Positions 27,039 through 34,587 of a DNA stretch of 64,000 bases are shown here, piece by piece. A program made the translations under genes and the position numbers. The notes under the pieces are model-generated. The model was not told the DNA's origin and did not search any database. It was given only the letters and a program-made list of their open reading frames with translations. Positions within the stretch are counted from its first letter, which is position 1, and each line of letters begins with the position of its first letter. The stretch covers positions 1 through 64,000 of the forward strand of contig NZ_JAUMYY010000002.1 of the NCBI RefSeq assembly GCF_030528405.1. The letters are read 5' to 3'. Origin of the DNA: Fusobacterium sp. Lineage in GTDB: Bacteria; Fusobacteriota; Fusobacteriia; Fusobacteriales; Fusobacteriaceae.

Positions 27039-28085
27039 ATGAAAAGAGAGCTGGCATTAGAATTTGCAAGAGTTACAGAAGCTGCAGCTTTAGCTGCACA
27101 TAAATGGGTTGGCAGGGGAAAAAAAGAATCTGCTGATCAAGCTGGAGTAGATGCAATGAGGACGATGCTCAATAGACTTGCTATAGATGGAGAAATAGTA
27201 ATAGGAGAGGGTGAAATAGATGAAGCACCTATGTTATATATAGGTGAAAAAGTGGGAAGAGCTTACTCTAAGGAAGATGAAGAAGAAGATGGACAAACAA
27301 TTTTTCCAGAAGTTGATATAGCAGTAGATCCTATTGAAGGAACAAGAATGACAGCTCAGGGGCAAGCAAATGCAATTACAGTTTTAGCTGTGGGAAAAAA
27401 AGGAAGTTTTTTAAAAGCACCAGATATGTATATGGAAAAATTGATAGTTGGTCCAGAAGCAAAAGGGAAAATAGATCTTTCAAAGCCTCTTATTGAAAAT
27501 ATAAATGCTGTAGCTAAAGCTTTGAATAAATCTTTATCAGAGCTTATGATAGTAATTCTTGATAAACCTAGACATACACAAATAATAAAAGATTTACAGG
27601 CTCTTGGAATAAAAGTTTATGCTCTACCTGATGGAGATGTAGCGGGTTCAATCTTAACATGTATGATAGATTCAGATGTAGATATGTTATATGGTATAGG
27701 AGGAGCTCCAGAAGGGGTTATTTCAGCGGCTGTAATTAGAGCTTTAGGTGGAGATATGCAAGCTAGATTAAAACTTAGAAACGAGGTAAAAGGAATTTCT
27801 GTTGAAAATGATAAAATATCAAATTTTGAAAAATCAAGATGTGAAGCACAGGGCTTAAAAGTAGGAGAAATTTTGAAATTGGAAGATTTAGCGAGTAGTG
27901 ATGAAATAATATTTTCAGCAACAGGAATTACAGGTGGAGATCTACTAGAAGGAGTTAAAAGAAAAGGTAGCATAGCTAGAACACAAACTTTAGTTGTAAG
28001 AGGAAGATCAAAAACAGTTAGATATATAAATTCAATTCATAATTTAGATTTTAAAGATGAAAAGATAACGCATTTGGTAAAATAA
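27039..28085 (+). CDS. glpX: Fructose-1,6-bisphosphatase, class II (GlpX type)
   Basis: Gluconeogenic phosphatase releasing fructose 6-phosphate. The 348-aa protein has the GlpX blocks: ELALEFARVTEAAALAAHKWVGRG, DGEIVIGEGEIDEAPMLYIGE, VDPIEGTRMTAQGQANAI and GIGGAPEGVISAAVIRALGG. Lithium/metal-binding Asp and Glu residues are in these blocks. It is of the usual size, slightly long. It stands 11 bases after the FtsB-like gene. Confidence 0.95.
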   Translation: MKRELALEFARVTEAAALAAHKWVGRGKKESADQAGVDAMRTMLNRLAIDGEIVIGEGEIDEAPMLYIGEKVGRAYSKEDEEEDGQTIFPEVDIAVDPIEGTRMTAQGQANAITVLAVGKKGSFLKAPDMYMEKLIVGPEAKGKIDLSKPLIENINAVAKALNKSLSELMIVILDKPRHTQIIKDLQALGIKVYALPDGDVAGSILTCMIDSDVDMLYGIGGAPEGVISAAVIRALGGDMQARLKLRNEVKGISVENDKISNFEKSRCEAQGLKVGEILKLEDLASSDEIIFSATGITGGDLLEGVKRKGSIARTQTLVVRGRSKTVRYINSIHNLDFKDEKITHLVK

Positions 28086-28108
28086 AATATAAAAAATGGA
28101 GAATACTT

Positions 28109-28600
28109 ATGTTATTTTATGAAGATTTACTTAAAGAATTAGAAAAAAATAGAAACGAAGAATTAAAATTAAAAAAAATAGAGAAATTTGGGTTAAATTC
28201 GAGTAAAAGTATAGCGGGTTATGGAATATCAATACCCCTTATAGCCATAGGTTTATTTCAAATATATTCATTTACAGTTTATAAAAAATGGTATTTATTA
28301 ATTTTAGGAATGATATTTCTAGGTTTAGGTTTAAAGCAATTTAAAAATATATTTACTTATTCTATTTTAGTTGATACTGAAAGTGGAAGAATAAAAAGCG
28401 GGAAATTGGATATGTTACTTTCTAATGCAGAAAGCTTAATTCTAAAAGAAATGAAGTTGGGTAAAAGAGTTGTTCCAGTAATAGATATGGTTACTCTTGA
28501 TAGAAAGCAGGTTATAATTCCTCTTTATATGAGGCAGCAACTTAGGTTTATTTCTGTTTTAAGAGAGTTATCTGGAAGTAAATTTTCAATTCAAAAGTAA
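28109..28600 (+). CDS. Small membrane protein of unknown function
   Basis: 163 aa with a charged N terminus (MLFYEDLLKELEKNRNEELKLKKIE), two closely spaced membrane helices (about 36-56 and 62-82) and a C-terminal cytosolic domain. The last part (ESLILKEMKLGKRVVPVIDMVTLDRKQVIIPLYMRQQLRFISVLREL) is well ordered, suggesting a small regulatory domain. I do not recognise the family. It sits in the tight gene run from yihY to tauE. Confidence 0.6.
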   Translation: MLFYEDLLKELEKNRNEELKLKKIEKFGLNSSKSIAGYGISIPLIAIGLFQIYSFTVYKKWYLLILGMIFLGLGLKQFKNIFTYSILVDTESGRIKSGKLDMLLSNAESLILKEMKLGKRVVPVIDMVTLDRKQVIIPLYMRQQLRFISVLRELSGSKFSIQK

Positions 28601-28632
28601 GCTTATAATTAATTGTAATATAGAGGATTTTT

Positions 28633-29901
28633 ATGAAAAAAATAGTTTTGGAAAAATCTAAGTTAAAAGGAAAAGTGTTCCCACCAGCTTCTAAAAGTAT
28701 ATTGCATAGATATATAATAGCAGCTTCAATGGCAGATGGAAAATCCAGAATAAAAAATATAAGTTTATCTGAAGATATTTTCGCTACTATATCTGCTATG
28801 AGAAATTTGGGTGCAAAAATAGAAATAGTTAATAGAGAACTACTTATTGATGGTAGTTCTTTTTCTAATGAAAAAGTGGTTGACATAAATGAAAGTGTTC
28901 AAATTGATTGTAATGAATCAGGTTCAACATTGAGGTTTCTAATACCAATATCGATGACAAAAAAAAATAAAATAATTTTTAAAGGAAAGTCCAGTCTATT
29001 TAAAAGACCACTTGAACCCTATTTTGAAATATTTGAAAAAAACTCTATAGAATATAAATTTTTAAAAAATCAAGAAGGAAAATTGTCAATAGAAGGTTTA
29101 TTAAAGAGTGGAGAATATGAAATAATAGGCAATGTGAGTTCGCAATTTATAACGGGTCTTTTATTTGCCCTTCCTCTTTTAGAAGGGGATTCTTTAATAA
29201 AAATAAAGGGAAACCTTGAATCTAAATCTTATATAGATTTAACTTTAGATTGCTTAAAAAAATTTGGAATAAGTTTTAAAAATATTGACTACAAAGAGAT
29301 TTATATAGGAGGATCTCAAAAATATAATGCTATTGATATAGATGTTGAAGCAGATTTTTCTCAGGCTGCTTTTTTTCTAGTTGCGAACGAGCTTGGTTCA
29401 GGTATAGAAATAAAAAATATAAACATTAACTCCTTACAAGGAGATAAAGAAATAATAGCCTTAATAGAGAAATTAAAAACTAAAAATAAAGAAATATTGA
29501 TAGATGGTTCTAACTGCCCCGATATAATACCGATATTTAGCTTATATGCAGCTTATTTAAATAAAAAAGTTAAAATAATAAATGTGAGAAGACTTAGAAT
29601 AAAAGAGTGCGATAGACTTAGTGCTACGGTTCAAGAACTTTCAAAATTAGGATTTGATCTTCAAGAAAGAGAGGAAGAAATATTGATTAACTATATGGGA
29701 AATAAAGATTTAAAAAAAGAAAATCAAAAGTTATCCTCTCATAATGATCATAGAATTGCAATGATGATAGCTATAGCTTCAACTGTCTATGAAGGAAAAA
29801 TAGAGTTGGATAATGCAACTTGCGTAAATAAATCATATCCAGATTTTTGGGATATATTTTCTTACCTAGGAGGTATATATAATGAATGTATGGGGAAGTA
29901 A
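28633..29901 (+). CDS. aroA: 3-phosphoshikimate 1-carboxyvinyltransferase
   Basis: EPSP synthase of the shikimate pathway, joining shikimate-3-phosphate and phosphoenolpyruvate. 422 aa. The blocks SKSILHRYIIAASMADG, NESGSTLRFLIP, and HNDHRIAMMIAIAS are the phosphate- and substrate-binding motifs of the family. It lies directly upstream of aroC with a 20-base overlap, the end of aroA carrying the aroC ribosome site. Confidence 0.96.
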   Translation: MKKIVLEKSKLKGKVFPPASKSILHRYIIAASMADGKSRIKNISLSEDIFATISAMRNLGAKIEIVNRELLIDGSSFSNEKVVDINESVQIDCNESGSTLRFLIPISMTKKNKIIFKGKSSLFKRPLEPYFEIFEKNSIEYKFLKNQEGKLSIEGLLKSGEYEIIGNVSSQFITGLLFALPLLEGDSLIKIKGNLESKSYIDLTLDCLKKFGISFKNIDYKEIYIGGSQKYNAIDIDVEADFSQAAFFLVANELGSGIEIKNININSLQGDKEIIALIEKLKTKNKEILIDGSNCPDIIPIFSLYAAYLNKKVKIINVRRLRIKECDRLSATVQELSKLGFDLQEREEEILINYMGNKDLKKENQKLSSHNDHRIAMMIAIASTVYEGKIELDNATCVNKSYPDFWDIFSYLGGIYNECMGK

Positions 29902-30949
29902 ATTAAGACTTTCAATATTTGGGGAATCTCATGGTCAAGCTTTAGGAATAGTAATAGATGGATTACCAGCAGGAACAAGATTAAATTTTGAAAGTATTAA
30001 TTTTTTTATAGATAGAAGAAGAGCAGGAAAAAACTCTTTTACAACCTCTAGAAAGGAAAAAGATGAGTATAATATTTTAAGTGGATTTAAAGATGGTTTT
30101 ACAACTGGCTCACCTCTTTGTATAATTTTTGAAAATACTGATATTATAAGTAAAGATTACGGAAATTTAGAAAGTTTATTAAGACCTAGTCATGCTGATT
30201 ACCCTGCAAAAATAAAATTTAAAGGTTTTAATGATTTTAGAGGAGGAGGACATTTTTCTGGAAGAATAAGCTTAGCTTTAGCTTTTGCAGGAGCTATAGC
30301 AAAGGATATTTTAAAAGAAAGAAAAATAGAAATCTACTCTCATATAAAAAAAATAAAGCATATTGAAGATGACAAATTTTCAGAAGATATTAGCTATAAA
30401 ATTTTAAAAGAATTAGAAAAAAAAGATTTAGCATTTTTCAATTCTAAATTGGAAGAAGAAGCAAAAACTTTTCTTGAAAAAGTTAAAAAGGAAGGAAATT
30501 CTGTAGGAGGAGAAATAGAATGCATTTGTCTTAATTTACCAGTTGGCTTAGGGTCTCCATTTTTTGATAGTTTAGAGAGTAAAATAGCTCACCTTGCTTT
30601 TTCTGTACCAGCTGTAAAAGGGATAGAGTTTGGAATAGGTTTTGATTTTGTAGATAAGTTTGGTTCGGAAGCTAATGATGAATATAGGCTGGAAGGAGAT
30701 AAAATTAAGACGAGAACTAACAATAATGGAGGAATTTTAGGAGGACTTTCAACAGGGATGCCTCTTATATTTTCAGTTGTTATAAAACCAACTGCTTCAA
30801 TTGCTTTGGAGCAAAAAACGATAAATATAAAAACCATGAAAGAGGAAGTATTAAAAATAAATGGCAGGCATGATGCCTGTATAGTTCCCAGAGTTTTACC
30901 AATTATTGAGGCAATTATGGCACTTGTTATTTTAGATGAGATACTTTAA
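29882..30949 (+). CDS. aroC: Chorismate synthase
   Basis: Converts EPSP to chorismate using reduced FMN. 355 aa with the signature block MNVWGSKLRLSIFGESHG at the start, RAGKNSFTTSRKEKDE, RPSHADYPA and RGGGHFSGR. ATG at 29882 has AGGAGG upstream; the preceding aroA reading frame overlaps by 20 bases. Downstream tauE is 27 bases away. Confidence 0.96.
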   Translation: MNVWGSKLRLSIFGESHGQALGIVIDGLPAGTRLNFESINFFIDRRRAGKNSFTTSRKEKDEYNILSGFKDGFTTGSPLCIIFENTDIISKDYGNLESLLRPSHADYPAKIKFKGFNDFRGGGHFSGRISLALAFAGAIAKDILKERKIEIYSHIKKIKHIEDDKFSEDISYKILKELEKKDLAFFNSKLEEEAKTFLEKVKKEGNSVGGEIECICLNLPVGLGSPFFDSLESKIAHLAFSVPAVKGIEFGIGFDFVDKFGSEANDEYRLEGDKIKTRTNNNGGILGGLSTGMPLIFSVVIKPTASIALEQKTINIKTMKEEVLKINGRHDACIVPRVLPIIEAIMALVILDEIL

Positions 30950-30976
30950 TTATTTTTTAAGAGGTGAAAATAAAAA

Positions 30977-31750
30977 ATGATTTTTGGTTTTTTTGTAGCT
31001 TTAATAACTTCAATTGTAGGTTCTATAACTGGAGTTGGAAGTGGAATTTTAATGAAGCCCATATTAGATTTATTTGGGAAAGATTCGGTAGAGGTTATAA
31101 ATATTATGTCTTCTATCACTGTTTTTGCAATGTCCTTATCAGCAATGTTAAAGGAATTAAGAAATAAAGTAAGAATTGATTATAATACAGTTATTTTTTT
31201 ATCAATTGGTAGTATAATCGGAGGCATAATAGGCAAGAAAATCTTTGAACATATTAGACAGAGTTACGGCAATGTAATAATTCCAACTCAATCAACTATT
31301 TTTTCAATTCTTATGTTTTTAATAATTGTATATTTATTGAAGGGAAAAGATATAAAAACATATAGAATAAGTTCAAAAATAGTTGTAGCCTTAGTTGGAT
31401 TTTTATTAGGTTTTATATCAGCTTTTTTAGGTATAGGTGGAGGACCATTAAATGTAGTCCTATTAATTTTTTTATTTTCTTTATCTACAAAAGAAGCCAG
31501 TTTAAACTCAATATTTATAATTTTTTTCTCACAGATAGCCTCTTTAGTTTATGGGCATATAAGTTATGGTATGCCTGATGTAAATTACTTAGTACTTGTT
31601 TTAATGGTTGTTGGTGGAGTAGTTGGCGGAATATTAGGAAGAAATATGGCAAATTATTTTTCAGATTCTAGTGTAAAAAAAATGTTTGTATTAGCGATTT
31701 TATTTTCATTTATAATGGGGATAGCTCACCTATCTACTGTTGTATTTTAA
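30977..31750 (+). CDS. TauE/SafE family permease
   Basis: A 257-aa membrane protein with seven to eight hydrophobic segments and the repeated glycine-rich pattern TGVGSGILMKPI and LGIGGGPLNVVLL, the hallmarks of TauE/SafE (sulfite/organosulfonate exporters and related anion permeases). The substrate is not visible. The ATG at 30977 has only a weak site (GAGGTGAAA). Confidence 0.82.
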   Translation: MIFGFFVALITSIVGSITGVGSGILMKPILDLFGKDSVEVINIMSSITVFAMSLSAMLKELRNKVRIDYNTVIFLSIGSIIGGIIGKKIFEHIRQSYGNVIIPTQSTIFSILMFLIIVYLLKGKDIKTYRISSKIVVALVGFLLGFISAFLGIGGGPLNVVLLIFLFSLSTKEASLNSIFIIFFSQIASLVYGHISYGMPDVNYLVLVLMVVGGVVGGILGRNMANYFSDSSVKKMFVLAILFSFIMGIAHLSTVVF

Positions 31751-31806
31751 ATTTTTAAAAAAGTATTTAAAAGTTTATTAAACTTTATTTTTTAAATAGG
31801 AAATAG

Positions 31807-31932
31807 TTGCATGAAAAATTATTATTTGTGCTAATATTGATATTTGGAATGCATGCTTTAAAAACTAAAAATTTAACCTTGGAAGAAGTCAATGAAATTT
31901 TGTAAGAAATGGGATTTGAAGCATATGAATAA
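31807..31932 (+). pseudogene. Remnant of a small secreted-protein gene
   Basis: A decayed frame reads LHEKLLFVLILIFGMHA, a signal-peptide-like stretch, then about 26 more codons with an in-frame TAA at 31903 and a final TAA at 31930. The hydrophobic start and downstream EEVNEIL-EMGFEAYE look like coding sequence, but no intact start remains. The rest of the region 31751-31947 shows nothing else. Confidence 0.4.
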
Positions 31933-31947
31933 TAGGAAAAATTTTTA

Positions 31948-31976
31948 TTGACATTTGATTATAAAAAACATAAAAT
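31948..31976 (+). promoter_or_regulatory. Strong sigma-70-like promoter of the decarboxylase/arginase-fold fusion
   Basis: TTGACA at 31948-31953, a 17-base spacer and TAAAAT at 31971-31976. Transcription should begin near 31983, leaving a leader of about 100 bases before the ATG at 32084. Confidence 0.85.
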
Positions 31977-32001
31977 AGCTTGTATTTGAAAAATATGAAA
32001 T

Positions 32002-32053
32002 AAGGTGAAGTAAGATTTCTAGTGTTTATTAAACTAAATTTTAACTTCACCTT
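32002..32053 (+). promoter_or_regulatory. Leader hairpin before the decarboxylase fusion
   Basis: A 10-bp perfect inverted repeat (AAGGTGAAGT 32002-32011 with ACTTCACCTT 32044-32053) around a 32-base loop lies between the promoter and the ribosome site AAAGGAGG. It lacks a U tract, so it might be a regulatory RNA element rather than a terminator. No known riboswitch class was recognised. Confidence 0.5.
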
Positions 32054-32083
32054 TAAACTTAAATAAAAGGAGGTTTTAATTAA

Positions 32084-34432
32084 ATGTCAAAGCTAGATCA
32101 GAATAAAACACCCTTATTCAGTGTTTTGAAAAATGAGTATGTAGGCAGAGATATATTACCTTTTCACGTTCCTGGACATAAAAGAGGAAAGGGAGTTGAT
32201 AAGGAGTTTTATGATTTTATGGGAGAAGGACCTTTTACCATGGATGTTACTATTTTTACAATGGTAGATGGTTTGCATCATCCTAAATCTTGTATAAAAG
32301 AAGCTCAAGAATTAGCAGCAGATGCTTATGGAGTTAAGCATAGCTTTTTTGCAGTAAATGGAACTTCAGGAGCAATTCAAGCGATGATAATGTCAGTGAT
32401 GAAAGCTGGAGAAAAAATTCTAGTACCTAGAAATGTTCATAAATCAGTTTCAGCAGGAATAATATTGAGTGGATCAGAACCAGTTTATATGAATCCAGAG
32501 ATAGACGAAAATTTGGGAATAGCTTTGGGAGTTAAACCTCAAACAGTTGAAAATATGCTTAAACAAGATCCAGATATAGCAGCTGTTTTAATAATTAATC
32601 CAACTTATTATGGAGTGGCAACGGATATAAAAAAAATAGCTGATATAGTTCACAGTTATGATATACCTTTAATAGTTGATGAAGCACATGGTCCACATTT
32701 ACATTTTCATGAAGAGTTACCTGTATCAGCAGTAGATGCTGGAGCAGATATTTGTACTCAAAGTACACATAAAATTTTAGGGGCATTGACACAGATGTCA
32801 TTAATACATGTAAATTCAGACAGGGTAGATGCAGCTAAGGTTAAGCAAATATTGAGTTTACTACATACAACATCACCTTCTTATCCTTTGATGGCGTCTC
32901 TTGATTGTGCGAGGAGACAGATAGCAACTCAAGGAAGAGAACTTTTAACAAAGACTATAGCACTTGCAAGAAGGTTTAGAACTGAAGCTAATAGAATACC
33001 TGGAATTTATTGTTTTGGTGAAGAGCTTGTAGGAAAAGAAGGTTTTTTTGCCTTTGATCCAACTAAAATAACTATATCAGCAAAAGAATTGGGACTTAAA
33101 GGCTTTGAATTAGAAAGCTTACTTGTCAATGACTATAATATTCAAATGGAATTATCAGATTATTACAATACTTTAGGACTTGTAACTATAGGTGATACTG
33201 ATGAAAGTATAAATAGACTATTAGAAGCTTTAAGGGACATCAGCAAGAGATTTATAAATAATGCTAAACAATTAGAAAAGAATTTTATAAAATTACCAGA
33301 TACTCCAGAGCTTGTTTTAATGCCAAGAGAAGCTTTTTATAGTGAAAAAAATAAAGTACTTTTCAAAGAGAGTGTTGGAAAGATTTGTGGTGAAATGATA
33401 ATGGCCTATCCTCCAGGTATTCCAATAATAATTGCTGGGGAGAGAATAAGTCAAGATATAATAGATCACATTGAGGAACTTAAAGATGCAAAATTACATT
33501 TACAAGGAATGGAAGATCCTAATCTTGAAACTATAAATGTAATTGAAGAAGAAGATGCAGTATATATTTATTCAGAGAAAATGAAAAATAAACTTATAGG
33601 TGTTCAGATGAATTTAGGAGCTAATAAGAGTGGAACAGAATTTGGACCTGATGAGCTTCTTCAAGCATACCCAGATACTTTTGATGAAATGGAAATAATA
33701 TCTATTGAGAGGCAAAAGGAAGATTTTAATGATAAAAAATTGAAATTTAAAAATACTATATTACATACTTCTGAAAAAATAGCAAAAACTGTTAATGAAG
33801 CTGTAAAAGATGGTTATAGACCTATAATGATAGGTGGAGACCATACAATAAGCTTAGGAAGCGTGGCAGGTGTTACTTTAGAAAAAGAAGTTGGTTTAGT
33901 CTGGATAAGTGCACATGGAGATATGAACACACCTGAAAGTACTTTAACAGGAAATATTCATGGAATGCCTCTGGCGTTACTTCAGGGAATAGGAGACAGA
34001 GATTTGGCAAACTGTTTTTATGAAGGAGCAAAGGTTGATAGTAGAAATGTTATCATCTTTGGAGCTAGAGAAATAGAATTAGAAGAAAGAAAAATAATTG
34101 AAGAGTTGGGTATAAAAATAATTTACTATGATGAAATCTTAAGAAAAGGAATTGATAATGTGCTAGAAGAGGTAAAAGATTACCTATCTATAGATAATAT
34201 ACACATTAGTTTTGATTTAAACGCTATTGATCCTGAGATAGCACCAGGAGTTTCAGTACCTGTTAGAAGTGGATTTACAGAAGACGAAGTATTTAAAACT
34301 TTAAAATTCTTATTTAAAAATTATTGGGTAACATCTGCAGATTTAGTTGAATTTAACCCTGTAAATGATACTAATGGTAAGACGGCAGAGCTTATAAATG
34401 ATATAGTTTCTTATATGACTAATCCAGACTAA
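32084..34432 (+). CDS. Arginine decarboxylase fused to an arginase-fold domain
   Basis: A 782-aa fusion. Residues 1 to ~490 are a group III PLP-dependent Orn/Lys/Arg decarboxylase of the short SpeA type: PFHVPGHKRG, the aminotransferase-like core, VDEAHGPHLHF and Lys230 in TQSTHKILGALTQ as Schiff-base lysine. Residues ~510-780 have the arginase/agmatinase fold with GGDHTIS (584-590), TGNIHGMPLALL and VEFNPVND, but two metal ligands are changed: Asp of DAHGD is Ser609 (SAHGD) and the second Asp of FDxD is Asn713 (FDLNAIDP). The N-terminal domain should make agmatine (or putrescine) from arginine; the C-terminal domain may be non-hydrolytic. Own promoter and structured leader precede it. The exact substrate is inferred from the family. 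Confidence 0.9.
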   Translation: MSKLDQNKTPLFSVLKNEYVGRDILPFHVPGHKRGKGVDKEFYDFMGEGPFTMDVTIFTMVDGLHHPKSCIKEAQELAADAYGVKHSFFAVNGTSGAIQAMIMSVMKAGEKILVPRNVHKSVSAGIILSGSEPVYMNPEIDENLGIALGVKPQTVENMLKQDPDIAAVLIINPTYYGVATDIKKIADIVHSYDIPLIVDEAHGPHLHFHEELPVSAVDAGADICTQSTHKILGALTQMSLIHVNSDRVDAAKVKQILSLLHTTSPSYPLMASLDCARRQIATQGRELLTKTIALARRFRTEANRIPGIYCFGEELVGKEGFFAFDPTKITISAKELGLKGFELESLLVNDYNIQMELSDYYNTLGLVTIGDTDESINRLLEALRDISKRFINNAKQLEKNFIKLPDTPELVLMPREAFYSEKNKVLFKESVGKICGEMIMAYPPGIPIIIAGERISQDIIDHIEELKDAKLHLQGMEDPNLETINVIEEEDAVYIYSEKMKNKLIGVQMNLGANKSGTEFGPDELLQAYPDTFDEMEIISIERQKEDFNDKKLKFKNTILHTSEKIAKTVNEAVKDGYRPIMIGGDHTISLGSVAGVTLEKEVGLVWISAHGDMNTPESTLTGNIHGMPLALLQGIGDRDLANCFYEGAKVDSRNVIIFGAREIELEERKIIEELGIKIIYYDEILRKGIDNVLEEVKDYLSIDNIHISFDLNAIDPEIAPGVSVPVRSGFTEDEVFKTLKFLFKNYWVTSADLVEFNPVNDTNGKTAELINDIVSYMTNPD

Positions 34433-34436
34433 AAAT

Positions 34437-34474
34437 AAAATCACAGTTGATAGAGATGTTGACTGTGATTTTTT
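34437..34474 (+). terminator. Intrinsic terminator of the decarboxylase fusion
   Basis: Inverted repeat AATCACAGT (34439-34447) with ACTGTGATT (34462-34470), followed by T5. It separates the fusion gene from pcrA. Confidence 0.85.
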
Positions 34475-34587
34475 ATTTATAAAAATATAAGTTAAATTTT
34501 AAAATTTAGCTATTTAAAATATTATTATTTTTGTTTTATCGTTATATATGATATAATTAATTAATTTTAAGAAGGAGAATTTAACTA

